From: an uncultured Clostridium sp.
Lineage (GTDB): Bacteria; Bacillota; Clostridia; TANB77; CAG-508
Assembly: GCA_900554175.1 (NCBI GenBank)
Contig: USGK01000009.1
Coordinates: 1 to 55,610 of the forward strand
Reading direction: 5' to 3'
Length of the DNA stretch: 55,610 nt
The notes under the pieces are model-generated. The model had not been told where the DNA came from and searched no databases. It saw only the letters and a program-made list of their open reading frames with translations. The position numbers were made by a program, and so were the translations under genes. Shown here one piece after another: positions 42,458 through 52,255 of this stretch; position 1 is the stretch's first letter, and every line of letters begins with the position of its first letter.

Positions 42458-44176
42458 TTAATCACATTTTTTTATTTCTTCATATCTTTTTATTTTTTGG
42501 GTAGTTGTCTTACTCATTGGTTCATCTGTTACTATAATTTGTTTTATATGTTTAAATGTTGGTAAATTTTCATTTATTCTTTTTATATCTTTCCAAATTA
42601 TACTTTCATACTCTTCTTTTTTGTTTTCTGGATACTTTTCTTCCATAGTTTTTTCATCATAAACGACTTTAGCTACAAGCATTGTATCTGTTTTATTTTT
42701 ATTTCTTGAAAATACCATTGATTCTAAAACATATGGTAATTTGTTTATTAAAAATTCTATTTCTTGTGGATATACATTTTTTCCATTTCTTAAAACGATT
42801 ATATCTTTTTTTCTTCCTGTAATAAATAAAAAACCATCTTTATCTATATATCCATAGTCTCCTGTTTTAAACCATTCTCCTTCAAAAGCTTCTTTTGTTT
42901 TTTCCTCATCATTATAGTATCCTAGCATAACATTTGGTCCTTTTGCTAATACTTCTCCTACTCCGTCTTTATCAGGATTGTTTATTTTTATAGCTACATT
43001 ATCCAATGGAAATCCTGCTGCTCCTGGCCTATGCTTTGTTGTACTTTCAGCAACTAATACAGGAGATGTTTCCGTTAGCCCATAACCTTGTATTGAATCA
43101 ATTCCAAAATCATTAAAGCCTTCTATTGTTTCTTTATCGAGAGATGCTGCACCATACAAAATAATTCTTAATTTTCCACCAAAATTATTTAAAATTGATT
43201 TAAATAAAATTCTTCTTATATCAATATGACACTTCAATAATCCATTAGAAAACTTAATCATCTTTTTAATTAATTCCGTTTTCCCTTGATTTTCTATTCC
43301 CTTATTGATTTTTTTATACATTGTTTCAAGTAGAAGTGGAACTGCAACAAATATACTTACTTCATATTCTTTTAAATTTTCTGCTATATGCCTAATTCCA
43401 TCACAAAAAGCAACTCTAGAACCATTATAAAATCCATAAATAATTGTTATACTAGATTCAAATGTGTGATGTATTGGTAAAAAAGACAATAACGTATCTG
43501 TTGGAAGCATTTTAAAATGTGTTTGATATGCATAAATATTACTACATATATTTTTTTGTGAGAGCATTACTATTTTTGATTTATCTGTTGTTCCAGAGGT
43601 AAATAATAATATAGCCATAGCATCTTCATCTATTTTTATATCATCAATTTTTTTATTTCCCTCTTCAATTAATTCTCTACCATTTTCAAGTAATTCATTA
43701 AATTTTAATATCTCACTGTCATCAATATCGTCCATACAAATTAAAGTCTGCAATTTATTTGAAGAATCTCTTTTTAGTTTTTTAAATATTTCTTTATATT
43801 TTTTATCAAAAATAACCGCTTCCACTTCGCTTCTTTTTATTAAAGAAGCTATTTCTTCTTCAGGTAATGCTTTATCCATTGGTGCAATAATTTTCGCACT
43901 ATATTCGATAGCAAAATAACTAACTACCCATTCATATCTGTTGTCTCCAATTAAAGCCACTCTATTTGATTTTAATTCTTCATTTAATAGGGCAGTTCCC
44001 AATGCTCTTATATCTTTATATGAATCCTCATAAGACTTTGTAATATATTTTACCGGCTTTTGCTCTACATTTTCCTTATAAATATAGGCTGTTCTCTCTT
44101 TATAATTTTTATATGAAAATTCAACCAATTCTCTAAAATTATTTAGTTTTGGATTATAATTGATTTTTTCTCCCAT
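42458..44176 (-). CDS. AMP-forming acyl-CoA synthetase
   Basis: The 572-residue protein is an ANL-superfamily adenylate-forming enzyme: the P-loop LLFTSGTTDKSKIVMLSQ, the QGYGLTETSP motif, the hinge WFKTGDYGYIDKDGFLFITGRKKD and the C-terminal catalytic lysine region MSKTTTQKIKRYE. It probably activates a long-chain fatty acid with ATP and coenzyme A. No carrier protein or polyketide domain is attached. It stands alone; the gene ends just before the OLE promoter. Confidence 0.9.
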   Translation of the reverse strand: MGEKINYNPKLNNFRELVEFSYKNYKERTAYIYKENVEQKPVKYITKSYEDSYKDIRALGTALLNEELKSNRVALIGDNRYEWVVSYFAIEYSAKIIAPMDKALPEEEIASLIKRSEVEAVIFDKKYKEIFKKLKRDSSNKLQTLICMDDIDDSEILKFNELLENGRELIEEGNKKIDDIKIDEDAMAILLFTSGTTDKSKIVMLSQKNICSNIYAYQTHFKMLPTDTLLSFLPIHHTFESSITIIYGFYNGSRVAFCDGIRHIAENLKEYEVSIFVAVPLLLETMYKKINKGIENQGKTELIKKMIKFSNGLLKCHIDIRRILFKSILNNFGGKLRIILYGAASLDKETIEGFNDFGIDSIQGYGLTETSPVLVAESTTKHRPGAAGFPLDNVAIKINNPDKDGVGEVLAKGPNVMLGYYNDEEKTKEAFEGEWFKTGDYGYIDKDGFLFITGRKKDIIVLRNGKNVYPQEIEFLINKLPYVLESMVFSRNKNKTDTMLVAKVVYDEKTMEEKYPENKKEEYESIIWKDIKRINENLPTFKHIKQIIVTDEPMSKTTTQKIKRYEEIKKCD

Positions 44177-44342
44177 TTCACTTCATCCTTTTTTATTTTT
44201 TTATTATCTTATATCAAATTTTAAAAATTTTCAAGCATTTTTCACTTTTATCTTTAACAATTTATTTTTTTCATATAAATTCTAACTAAAAAACATAAAA
44301 TGCAAAAAATATAATATATATATATAAGGAGGATTAATATAT

Positions 44343-46190
44343 ATGTGTGGAATTGTAGGATTTATAAATTATAAAAAGGATTTATCTTTAAATAAAGAGA
44401 CAATATTACAAATGACAGATGCTCTTTCAAAAAGAGGACCTGATGAAGACGGTATTTACATTAACCAAAATGTTGCATTAGGTCATAAAAGATTAATAGT
44501 AATTGACCCTAAAGGCGGCAAACAACCAATGATTGAAAAGTATTCCTATTCAGAATATGTAATGGTTTACAATGGTCAAATTTATAATACAAGCGAGCTT
44601 AGAAAAACTCTAACTCAAAATAATTTTGAATTCAATGGACACAGTGATACAGAAGTACTTCTAAAAGCATATATTCATTATGGAAAAGATGTAGTTAACC
44701 ACTTAAATGGAATCTTCGCATTCGCAATATGGAATACTAAAAAACATGAACTTTTCTTAGCAAGAGATCACTTTGGAGTAAAACCTTTATTTTATACTCA
44801 ATTTAATGGAAATTTCATTTTTGCATCTGAGCTTAAAGCAATATTTGAATTTCCAGGAATTCCTAAAATATTAGATAAACAAGGAATAAATGAATTATTT
44901 GGGATAGGTCCCGCCCATACTCCCGGAACAACAATCTATAAAGATATTTTTGAAATAAAACCTGCTCATTTCGCTATTTATAATGAATATGGCTTAAAAA
45001 TACAGAAATATTGGGAATTAAAAAGCAGACCTCATACAGAGAATTTCGATACTACATGTGATCATTTAAAAATTTTAGTAAAGGATTCTATTAGTCGACA
45101 ACTTGTTTCAGATATGCCAATATGTACATTTCTTTCTGGTGGATTAGATTCTAGTATCATTTCGAAATTTACTGCAGATTTTCTTAAAGAAAATGGAAGA
45201 CCTCCTCTAGATACTTATTCTATTGATTATATAGATAATGATAAAAACTTTGTTAAATCGGATTTTCAGCCTAATTCTGATAATTATTACATTGATATTA
45301 TGACTAATAATATATATTCAAATCATCATAAGATAATTTTAGATACCCCTGAACTTGCCCAAAATTTATTTGATGCTATGGTTGCAAGAGATATGCCAGG
45401 AATGGCTGATGTTGATTCATCTTTGCTTTTATTTTGCAGAGAAGTAAAAAAAGAAAAAACTGTTACACTTATGGGTGAATGTGCTGATGAAATTTTTGGA
45501 GGATATCCTTGGTTTTTTAGAGATGATGCACTAAATTCAGGTACATTTCCTTGGTCTATTGCATTCTTAGAAAGACAAAAAATTTTAAATCCTAAAATTG
45601 CTGAAAGAACAGATCTAAAATCTTATATTGATTTTAGATATAATGAAAGTCTTCAAGGAGTAAATATACTCTCTCAAGACAGTTCAGAAACGGCACAAAA
45701 AAGAAAAATCTCATATCTAACAATTAATTGGTTCATGCAAACTCTTTTAGATAGAGCAGATAGAATGAGTATGGCAAATGGCTTTGAGGTAAGAGTTCCT
45801 TTTTGCGATTACAGATTAGCTGAATACATGTATAATGTCCCTTGGGAATTTAAAGCTTTAAACGGTAGAGAAAAAGGACTTTTAAGGCATATAATGAAAG
45901 GTATTTTACCTGAAGAAATTGTTGATAGAAAAAAATCACCTTACCCAAAAACACACAATCCTACTTATTTAAAATGTGTTAAAAATATGCTTTCTAAAAT
46001 AATGGAAGACAAAAATGCCCCTATAAATATTTTACTTAATAGAAACTATATTTTAGAAATTATAGAAACAGATGGTAATGCCTTTTCTAGACCATGGTTT
46101 GGTCAGCTTATGACTGGACCGCAATTGATGGCTTATCTCTGCCAGGTTAATATGTGGCTTGAGAGGTATCAGCCTAAAATTGAATTATAA
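44343..46190 (+). CDS. asnB: Glutamine-dependent asparagine synthetase
   Basis: AsnB makes asparagine from aspartate, glutamine and ATP. The 615-residue protein starts MCGIVGF with the catalytic Cys2 of the class II glutaminase domain (about 1-190) and has the ATP-pyrophosphatase loop SGGLDSS at 265-271 in the synthetase domain. Start supported by AAGGAGG. Length is within the usual range. It stands alone on the plus strand and is followed by a hairpin terminator. A decayed tail of a second asnB lies about 1.1 kb downstream (47334-47411). Confidence 0.96.
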   Translation: MCGIVGFINYKKDLSLNKETILQMTDALSKRGPDEDGIYINQNVALGHKRLIVIDPKGGKQPMIEKYSYSEYVMVYNGQIYNTSELRKTLTQNNFEFNGHSDTEVLLKAYIHYGKDVVNHLNGIFAFAIWNTKKHELFLARDHFGVKPLFYTQFNGNFIFASELKAIFEFPGIPKILDKQGINELFGIGPAHTPGTTIYKDIFEIKPAHFAIYNEYGLKIQKYWELKSRPHTENFDTTCDHLKILVKDSISRQLVSDMPICTFLSGGLDSSIISKFTADFLKENGRPPLDTYSIDYIDNDKNFVKSDFQPNSDNYYIDIMTNNIYSNHHKIILDTPELAQNLFDAMVARDMPGMADVDSSLLLFCREVKKEKTVTLMGECADEIFGGYPWFFRDDALNSGTFPWSIAFLERQKILNPKIAERTDLKSYIDFRYNESLQGVNILSQDSSETAQKRKISYLTINWFMQTLLDRADRMSMANGFEVRVPFCDYRLAEYMYNVPWEFKALNGREKGLLRHIMKGILPEEIVDRKKSPYPKTHNPTYLKCVKNMLSKIMEDKNAPINILLNRNYILEIIETDGNAFSRPWFGQLMTGPQLMAYLCQVNMWLERYQPKIEL

Positions 46191-46232
46191 TATTCACCTC
46201 ATAACTAAAATAATTTTCCTATGTATTATAAA

Positions 46233-46270
46233 AGCAAGTGGTTATCAATAATCACTTGCTAAAAATTTTA
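46233..46270 (+). terminator. Terminator of asnB
   Basis: A 13-bp stem with one G-U pair (46233-46245 with 46248-46260, AGCAAGTGGTTAT type) and a 2-base apex, followed by A/T-rich sequence. It may also act on the minus strand, where TTTTAT follows. Confidence 0.75.
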
Positions 46271-46303
46271 TTATTCTCTTAAATTTTACAATATAACATT
46301 TCT

Positions 46304-47011
46304 TTATTTTTCACTATTTAATACTTCATAATTATCTAAATTTGGTCTTTCTACATCTTTATCTGTTACTACATCTAATTTTACATTTCTATTGCAATCT
46401 AATTTTATTAATCCCATAGCACTATAATCAATTCTTTTCATTATTAAGCCTGTATCCTTATCAATGTAAAAGATTGTTGGATTTACTTTAGTATTATCTT
46501 TATTCCATACTTGAACAAGTATAGTCATTCTTCCATTATACTGCTTTTCACCTAAATATTCAAAATTAGTATTAAAAGTTTTTTCATCAGCAATTATTGA
46601 ATAGTCAAAACCTTTTTGATTATATAAAACTGTTTCATCACCATAATTATAATAACTTTTTAAAGATGAAACACCTGCATTTTTTCCCATTATACTAATT
46701 ACTTCATCTGTATTATAATTTTCCCATCTTAAAATATTACCATTGCTTACACATTTTATAACACCATCTTTTATATAATATTCTGTTTTAATTTCATTTA
46801 CTTTTTTAAACAATATATATTCTTCAGAAGAATAATAATAATTTGAACATTCTTCTCCTTTTTTTAATAATGTAATAACTTCCTCTCTTGTCATTGTATT
46901 GTCTTTCTTTAAAATTCCATTAAAGTGTAAAATTGTAAAATAAATTAATGTAATTAATAATAATGATAATATTATAATTCCAATAATTTTAAATATTTTT
47001 TTCATTTTCAT
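46304..47011 (-). CDS. Uncharacterised membrane-anchored protein, 235 aa
   Basis: I do not recognise this family. The first 28 residues are a basic start plus a hydrophobic helix (IIGIIILSLLLITLIYFTILHF) with no lipobox cysteine, so it is an N-terminal anchor with the rest outside. The outer part has repeated beta-strand-like segments (YYIKDGVIKCVSNG, FNTNFEYLGEKQYNG, PTIFYIDKDTGLIMKRIDYS), reminiscent of LolA/RsgI-like or outer-surface lipid-binding folds. It sits between asnB and the remnant of a second asnB, with no partner gene. Possibly a surface stress or anti-sigma-related protein. Confidence 0.65.
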   Translation of the reverse strand: MKMKKIFKIIGIIILSLLLITLIYFTILHFNGILKKDNTMTREEVITLLKKGEECSNYYYSSEEYILFKKVNEIKTEYYIKDGVIKCVSNGNILRWENYNTDEVISIMGKNAGVSSLKSYYNYGDETVLYNQKGFDYSIIADEKTFNTNFEYLGEKQYNGRMTILVQVWNKDNTKVNPTIFYIDKDTGLIMKRIDYSAMGLIKLDCNRNVKLDVVTDKDVERPNLDNYEVLNSEK

Positions 47012-47172
47012 ATAAATTCCCCCTTTTCATTTGTGCAACCTAGCCATCATAAGCATATATACTTTTAGACCTTTGGTTTTGTGTCATAAACTTTCGTTTA
47101 TTTTACTATTTTACAATATCTACCTATATTTTAGCATGTTCTACGACATTTTTCAACTTTTTTATAATATTA

Positions 47173-47203
47173 AAATAAAGTGCTATTAACTAACACTTTA
47201 TTT
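47173..47203. other. Hairpin in the 47.0-47.6 kb spacer
   Basis: AAATAAAGTG and CACTTTATTT (47173-47182 and 47194-47203) form a perfect 10-bp stem. No good T-run follows on the plus strand; the minus side is only T-rich. The rest of the 47012-47614 spacer holds the asnB fragment and the terminator below, with no other gene that I can see. Confidence 0.4.
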
Positions 47204-47333
47204 CAGTAATCACATGTTTTATGCTTTTTTTTCGTTATTCTTATAAAAAAGCTCATTTTTGCAGATTGTACTTTTTCTTCTTTTCTTACAGCTTAAACGG
47301 TTAGCTGTTCGTGTTGTTTTCTGACACCCAAGG

Positions 47334-47411
47334 ACTGGTCCTCAACTTATGGCTTATTTATGTCAGGTTAATATGTGGCTTGAAAAATATAAACCTGAAA
47401 TTTCTATATAA
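47334..47411 (+). pseudogene. 3' fragment of a second asnB
   Basis: Translation gives TGPQLMAYLCQVNMWLEKYK then PEISI and a TAA stop, matching the last 25 codons of the asnB at 44343-46190 at 20 of 25 residues. By my count 61 of 78 bases agree, with many silent third-position changes. It has no start and a TGA lies just upstream in the same frame. So it is the tail of a diverged paralogue, not a fresh copy. Confidence 0.88.
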
Positions 47412-47528
47412 TTATTTTGTAAACTATATTATTGAAAAATTTTTATGTATTATTTGACAATAAACAATCTTTGTTTTATCTTATTTATTTTAGGCAAAAT
47501 TATTCTACCCAAATGCCTTTCTTATAAT

Positions 47529-47567
47529 AAAAAAATTCGAGGGAAAAATTTTAATAATTTTTCCCTC
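47529..47567 (-). terminator. Terminator of the 47615-48034 gene
   Basis: A perfect 12-bp stem (47539-47550 with 47556-47567, GAGGGAAAAATT type) and a 5-base loop, followed on the minus strand by TTTTTTT. Confidence 0.9.
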
Positions 47568-47614
47568 TACTTGTAGACATTAGTCTTTTCAAGTTTGTCA
47601 GCCTTTTTTATTTT

Positions 47615-48034
47615 TTATTCTATTTCATTCCTAAAATAGAGAACTGTCCCATTTTCCATGCCTCCTTGAATCATCTCAAGAAGATCTTTTCTTTTCTCCA
47701 ATCCTTCCAGTTTATTATTAATACGACAGATTTCCTGTCCATAATAGGCATAATAAACTAAATTTTCTATGACAGAAATATACCTGTCTCTTTCTAATTC
47801 GCCCTCAGCAAATACCTTTTTAAAGTCATCTTCAGATATACTATTTTTTGACTTCAAAATTTCACAAAAAATTTTTCCATACTTTTCAGTAGTAAGAAGA
47901 TTTTCTTTTATTCTAATTAATTGCATATCGTCTTTCTTTTCTTCATCATACCTACAAAGGTTAATTTTTTGTGAATTCCATATTTTACTGAGTTCTTCAT
48001 CTTTAATAAATTCTGCTTTTTCAAAATGATACAT
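47615..48034 (-). CDS. Uncharacterised helical protein, 139 aa
   Basis: I do not recognise it. The protein is soluble, highly charged and probably all alpha-helical: MYHFEKAEFIKDEELSKIW at the start, then long Glu/Lys-rich helices, ending GTVLYFRNEIE. The ATG follows GAGGAGG, and a strong terminator lies after the stop, so it is likely expressed. No signal peptide or membrane segment. It precedes nothing on its strand except the terminator; upstream is the mscS gene 78 bases away. Confidence 0.6.
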   Translation of the reverse strand: MYHFEKAEFIKDEELSKIWNSQKINLCRYDEEKKDDMQLIRIKENLLTTEKYGKIFCEILKSKNSISEDDFKKVFAEGELERDRYISVIENLVYYAYYGQEICRINNKLEGLEKRKDLLEMIQGGMENGTVLYFRNEIE

Positions 48035-48112
48035 TGGATTTTTTTCCTCCTCATGGCTGACTATGAAACTTGATAACTATATTATACCATTATTTACATA
48101 AAAAATCAATCA

Positions 48113-48892
48113 CTATTTGCTATGTACATCAATTTGTTGATATGGAATTACAATATTATTTTCATCGAATACTAATTTTACACATCTTAAAGTTTGTCTA
48201 TATATTGATGATTTATATTCAGTTTCACAATCCACCTCTAATTTATATATAATACTTGAAGAAGCAAATTCTGAGACTCCTATGTATTTACAATCATCTA
48301 CAAATTCAAATTCCTTTATTTTATCAACTGCTTGCATTAAAATATTTTCTAATTTTTCGATATCTTCTTCATATGGTGCAGGAATATCAACAAACAGCCT
48401 TTTTGAGACATTTACTACCTGATCTATATTTCTATTAGTTATAGATATTATATTTCCATTATAAATATCTTGTATTTTTGTATTCCTTAATCCAATTGAA
48501 AGAACTTTTCCCTCTGTATCTTTATATTTTATAACATCACCAACCATAAAAAATTTTTCTGATATAATATTCATTCCCATTATTATATCTTTTAGAAAAT
48601 CCTGCAAGGCTAATCCTATAATTGCACTTGCTATTCCAACTCCAGTAATAATTGAAGAAACATTAACTCCATTTATTTGTAAAATGAATAATATCAATAG
48701 TATAAAAAACGCATATCTTAAAGTGTTGTTTAATAGTCTTACATAAGTTTCTTGTCTTGCATTCATATTAGTTACCTTCAGATGCTTATTAACTAACTTT
48801 TTTATTATTCTATATATTATAGTAGCAATAATAATAACAACAATTGTTTCAAAATATTTCGACTCTATTATTCTTTTTAAGTTCTCTAACAT
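48113..48892 (-). CDS. Small-conductance mechanosensitive channel (MscS family)
   Basis: The protein has three hydrophobic segments (about 12-30, 55-77 and 82-105) with the pore helix GVGIASAIIGLALQDFLKD, then the beta domain (SEKFFMVGDVIKYKDTEGKVLSIGLRNTKIQ) and a C-terminal alpha/beta domain. It releases ions during hypo-osmotic shock. I start it at ATG 48890-48892 since GGGAGG lies just upstream; the longer form begins inside that site. Length then is 259 residues. It complements the MscL gene in the same window. Confidence 0.92.
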   Translation of the reverse strand: MLENLKRIIESKYFETIVVIIIATIIYRIIKKLVNKHLKVTNMNARQETYVRLLNNTLRYAFFILLILFILQINGVNVSSIITGVGIASAIIGLALQDFLKDIIMGMNIISEKFFMVGDVIKYKDTEGKVLSIGLRNTKIQDIYNGNIISITNRNIDQVVNVSKRLFVDIPAPYEEDIEKLENILMQAVDKIKEFEFVDDCKYIGVSEFASSSIIYKLEVDCETEYKSSIYRQTLRCVKLVFDENNIVIPYQQIDVHSK

Positions 48893-49147
48893 ATATCCTC
48901 CCACTATTAAAATATTTTAATGTTTTATATTTTGTCTCATAAGCATAAAATTACTTGAAATAACTTTTGTATTAATAATTTCCACACTTTCACTTTTATT
49001 TATATTTTAAAATTATAATATCATTTACGAAAAAAAATGTAAATAGTTTAATTTTATTTTTTTAATTTATTGTATAAAATTGATTTTTTTTGAATTTTAT
49101 GCTATTTTATATTAAGCTATTTAAAATAAAATTATAAGGAGACGTTT

Positions 49148-49768
49148 ATGAATTTTTATATTGATTTTGATCATACATTATACAATACCCCTTTATTAAC
49201 AAATAATCTTTTAAATACAATCTCAAACTTCGTATCACTTGAATGTGATTTAGAGAATACTATAATATACAACGAATGTAAAGAAAAATTTAATAGAAAA
49301 AATATTTATAATATTTATGAGCTTGCTAATTTCTTTTGTAAGAAATACTCACTTGATTATAACACTTTACGAAATAAGCTTGATATAGTTATAGCTAACT
49401 GTCAAGATTTTATTTTTGATGACAGTGTGTCTTTTTTAAAAAAATTAAAGCAAAATAATCATACATTATATATGTTATCCTACTGTGAATACGGCCTAGA
49501 ATTTCAAACAGCAAAAATAGCAGGATCTAAGTTAACAGACTTTTTCGATAGCATTATTGTTACTTCTAAACATAAATTTAAATTAGATATCAATTATTCA
49601 GAAGGTATCTTTATAGATGATAAACCATCTGATTTATTGGGACTACTAAATAATGGGGCAAAAAAAGTAATAAGAATTAGAAGAGAAAACGATACATATT
49701 CTAATCAAGAATTAGATTCAGAAAAAATAAAAGAATACTCTACTTTATTAGATATTCCTATAAATTAA
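49148..49768 (+). CDS. HAD-family hydrolase
   Basis: The 206-residue protein has the HAD motif I DFDHTLY (nucleophile D6 and acid D8), motif II in LYMLSYCE, a basic motif III (SKHKFK) and motif IV GIFIDDKPSDL. It is a cytoplasmic phosphatase or related phosphotransferase of unknown substrate; the helical insert between residues 15 and 90 is the cap. It is followed by yvcK 36 bases later on the same strand, so the two may be co-expressed. Confidence 0.82.
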   Translation: MNFYIDFDHTLYNTPLLTNNLLNTISNFVSLECDLENTIIYNECKEKFNRKNIYNIYELANFFCKKYSLDYNTLRNKLDIVIANCQDFIFDDSVSFLKKLKQNNHTLYMLSYCEYGLEFQTAKIAGSKLTDFFDSIIVTSKHKFKLDINYSEGIFIDDKPSDLLGLLNNGAKKVIRIRRENDTYSNQELDSEKIKEYSTLLDIPIN

Positions 49769-49804
49769 ATTTTTATATTCTTTTAAAAGAAAGGAATGAA
49801 TTTT

Positions 49805-50755
49805 ATGCAAAGAAAAAAAATTGTACTACTTGGTGGAGGAACTGGAGCATCTACCATTTTAAGAGGACTAAAATATTTTCCAGTTGATATTACAGCAGTA
49901 ATAACTGTTTCAGATAATGGTAGAAGTACAGGTAGACTTAGAAAAGAGTTCTCTACTCCTGCTGTTGGTGATATAAGACACGTTTTAAGCAATCTTTCTA
50001 CTTTACCAGATGATGTAAAAAATATTATGGAATACAGACTTTCTACATATAGCGACTTAAATGGTCATTCTATGGGTAATCTAATTTTAACAGCATTTTA
50101 TAAAGAAACTGGTAGTTTACAAAAAAGTATTGAGAATTTTAGTAAACTTTTAAAAGTTGAACATACTGTTTTACCTCTTTCTGAAGACTGTCTTACACTT
50201 ATGGGTGAAACTGTTGATGGTGAAATTATAGAAGGAGAGGAAGAAATTACTCTTGCAAGAAAACAATATAAAAAAATATTTTATAAAGAAGACCCTCATA
50301 TCCTACCGCAAGTTTTTAAAGAAGTTGCAAATGCTGACTTAATAATAGTTAGTATGGGAAGCTTATATACAAGTATTTTACCACATTTAATATGTCCGGA
50401 TTTAGCTGAGGCAATAAGAACATCTAAAGCAAAAAAAATGTACGTATGCAATGCGATGACTCAACCAGGAGAAACAGATAATTTTGGTGTTAGTGATCAT
50501 GTAAATATTTTAGAAAAATATTTAGGTAAAAATACTATTGATAGTGTAATTGTAAGCAATACAAAACTACCTAAAGAAATTCTTGAAAAATATTCATCAG
50601 AAGAACAAAAGGATTGGGTTCAAATCGATTATGAAAATATAAAAAAAGGTAAATATGAAGTCTTAGAAGATGATTTACTTACAATTTCAGATGGAAAAAT
50701 TAGGCATGATAGTTTAAAATTAAGTTCCATTATTTTCTCTTATTTAATGAGATAG
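49805..50755 (+). CDS. yvcK: YvcK/CofD-like gluconeogenesis factor
   Basis: YvcK-family proteins bind UDP-sugars and support cell shape and gluconeogenic growth. The protein starts MQRKKIVLLGGGTGASTILRG with the glycine-rich nucleotide loop, then TVSDNGRSTGRLR and GDIRHVLSNLS, the family hallmarks; the C-terminus is normal. I use the ATG 49805 because AAAGGA lies 9 bases before; the first ATG abuts that site. Length 316 residues. The usual neighbours rapZ (yvcJ) and whiA are absent here. Confidence 0.93.
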   Translation: MQRKKIVLLGGGTGASTILRGLKYFPVDITAVITVSDNGRSTGRLRKEFSTPAVGDIRHVLSNLSTLPDDVKNIMEYRLSTYSDLNGHSMGNLILTAFYKETGSLQKSIENFSKLLKVEHTVLPLSEDCLTLMGETVDGEIIEGEEEITLARKQYKKIFYKEDPHILPQVFKEVANADLIIVSMGSLYTSILPHLICPDLAEAIRTSKAKKMYVCNAMTQPGETDNFGVSDHVNILEKYLGKNTIDSVIVSNTKLPKEILEKYSSEEQKDWVQIDYENIKKGKYEVLEDDLLTISDGKIRHDSLKLSSIIFSYLMR

Positions 50756-50787
50756 GCTTATGAAGTCTATCTTTTATTTTTTACTTA
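50751..50787 (+). terminator. Terminator of yvcK
   Basis: GATAGGCTT and AAGTCTATC (50751-50759 and 50763-50771; one G-U pair) form a 9-bp stem overlapping the yvcK stop codon, followed by TTTTATTTTTT. Confidence 0.88.
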
Positions 50788-50837
50788 ATAAAAATCATAC
50801 ACAAGAAAAAATATTTATTATAAGTTAAAAAGTTGTT

Positions 50838-50882
50838 AAATAAAAATTAGCAAGGAACTTCGAAAAACTCGAAAACCTTGCT
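50838..50882 (-). terminator. Terminator of tuf
   Basis: AGCAAGG and CCTTGCT (50849-50855 and 50876-50882) pair, with an inner TTCGA/TCGAA, and are followed on the minus strand by AATTTTTATTT. It lies 13 bases after the tuf stop. Confidence 0.85.
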
Positions 50883-50895
50883 ATTATTATATTTA

Positions 50896-52098
50896 TTATT
50901 CGATTATATCAGCAACAACACCTGAACCAACTGTTCTACCACCTTCACGAATAGCAAATCTTAATCCTTTTTCGATAGCGATAGGTGTGATTAATTCTAT
51001 AGTCATTGATACGTTATCTCCTGGCATAACCATTTCTGTTCCTTCAGCTAAATCAATTACACCTGTAACGTCTGTTGTTCTGAAATAGAATTGTGGTCTA
51101 TATCCATTGAAGAATGGTGTATGACGTCCACCTTCTTCTTTAGTTAGAACGTAAACTTGTGCTGTAAACTTAGTATGTGGATGGATTGTTCCAACTTTAG
51201 CAAGAACTTGACCTCTTTCAACTTCATTTCTTTGAATTCCTCTTAATAATGCTCCAGCATTATCTCCAGCTTCTGCTGAATCTAATGATTTTCTAAACAT
51301 TTCAAGACCAGTTATAACTGTTTTCTTTCTTTCTGTTGTTAGACCAATTATTTCAACTTCGTCTCCAACTTTAACTGTTCCTCTTTCTACTCTACCTGTA
51401 ACAACTGTTCCTCTACCTGTTATTGTCATAACATCTTCGATTGGCATTAGGAATGGTTGATCTGTAGGTCTTTCAGGTGTTGGAATGTAGCTATCTACAG
51501 CTTCCATTAATTCTTTCATTGGAGCATATACAGGATCATTAGGATCTGTAGATGTACTCTCTAATACTTTTAATGAAGAACCTTTAATAATTGGAATTTC
51601 ATCTCCAGGGAAATCATAACTAGAAAGTAAGTCTCTAACTTCCATTTCAACTAATTCTAATAATTCTGGATCATCAACCATATCACATTTATTTAAATAA
51701 ACAACGATGTATTTAACACCAACTTGTCTAGCTAATAATATATGTTCTCTTGTTTGTGGCATTGGTCCATCAGCTGCAGAAACAACTAATATTGCACCAT
51801 CCATTTGAGCAGCACCTGTGATCATGTTTTTAACATAGTCAGCGTGTCCTGGGCAGTCAACATGTGCATAGTGTCTGTTATCTGTTTCATATTCAACATG
51901 GGCTGTATTGATTGTGATTCCTCTTGCTTTTTCTTCTGGAGCTCCATCGATTTGATCATAAGCTTCATATTTAGCTTTTCCTAATAATGATAAATATTTT
52001 GTAATAGCAGCAGTTGTAGTTGTTTTACCATGGTCTACGTGTCCGATAGTACCAATGTTAACGTGTGGCTTATTTCTTTCAAATTTTGCTTTTGCCAT
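50896..52098 (-). CDS. tuf: Elongation factor Tu
   Basis: EF-Tu brings aminoacyl-tRNA to the ribosome. The 400-residue protein has the G1 loop GHVDHGKT, DCPGHADY, NKCD and the C-terminal beta barrels (TDVTGVIDLAEG, VMPGDNV). Length and motifs are normal; a GGGAGG binding site precedes the ATG. It follows fusA but has its own promoter at 52184-52212. Confidence 0.99.
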   Translation of the reverse strand: MAKAKFERNKPHVNIGTIGHVDHGKTTTTAAITKYLSLLGKAKYEAYDQIDGAPEEKARGITINTAHVEYETDNRHYAHVDCPGHADYVKNMITGAAQMDGAILVVSAADGPMPQTREHILLARQVGVKYIVVYLNKCDMVDDPELLELVEMEVRDLLSSYDFPGDEIPIIKGSSLKVLESTSTDPNDPVYAPMKELMEAVDSYIPTPERPTDQPFLMPIEDVMTITGRGTVVTGRVERGTVKVGDEVEIIGLTTERKKTVITGLEMFRKSLDSAEAGDNAGALLRGIQRNEVERGQVLAKVGTIHPHTKFTAQVYVLTKEEGGRHTPFFNGYRPQFYFRTTDVTGVIDLAEGTEMVMPGDNVSMTIELITPIAIEKGLRFAIREGGRTVGSGVVADIIE

Positions 52099-52183
52099 CT
52101 TTAAATTCCTCCCTTTTTTGATTAGTTTTAAACTAATCTTTTTATTTTTTAAATTAAATATCGATTGATTTTAAGTTGCTTGC

Positions 52184-52212
52184 ATTATATACCATTTTAA
52201 GCAAAAATGCAA
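52184..52212 (-). promoter_or_regulatory. Internal promoter of tuf
   Basis: Minus-strand TTGCAT (52207-52212) and perfect TATAAT (52184-52189) with a 17-base spacer, inside the fusA-tuf spacer. An A-rich-flanked palindrome (GATTAGTTT type) lies downstream in the leader and is not a terminator. Confidence 0.82.
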
Positions 52213-52255
52213 GCATTATTTAAATTTCTTTTTATTCTTAAATCAATTATTACAA

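Noticed and set aside
46191..47614. Insertion sequence around the asnB fragment
   Set aside because: No transposase, terminal inverted repeats or target duplication could be found; only the asnB tail and hairpins are visible.
52109..52142. Terminator between fusA and tuf
   Set aside because: The palindrome GATTAGTTT is followed on the minus strand by A residues rather than a T-run, so it should not terminate transcription.
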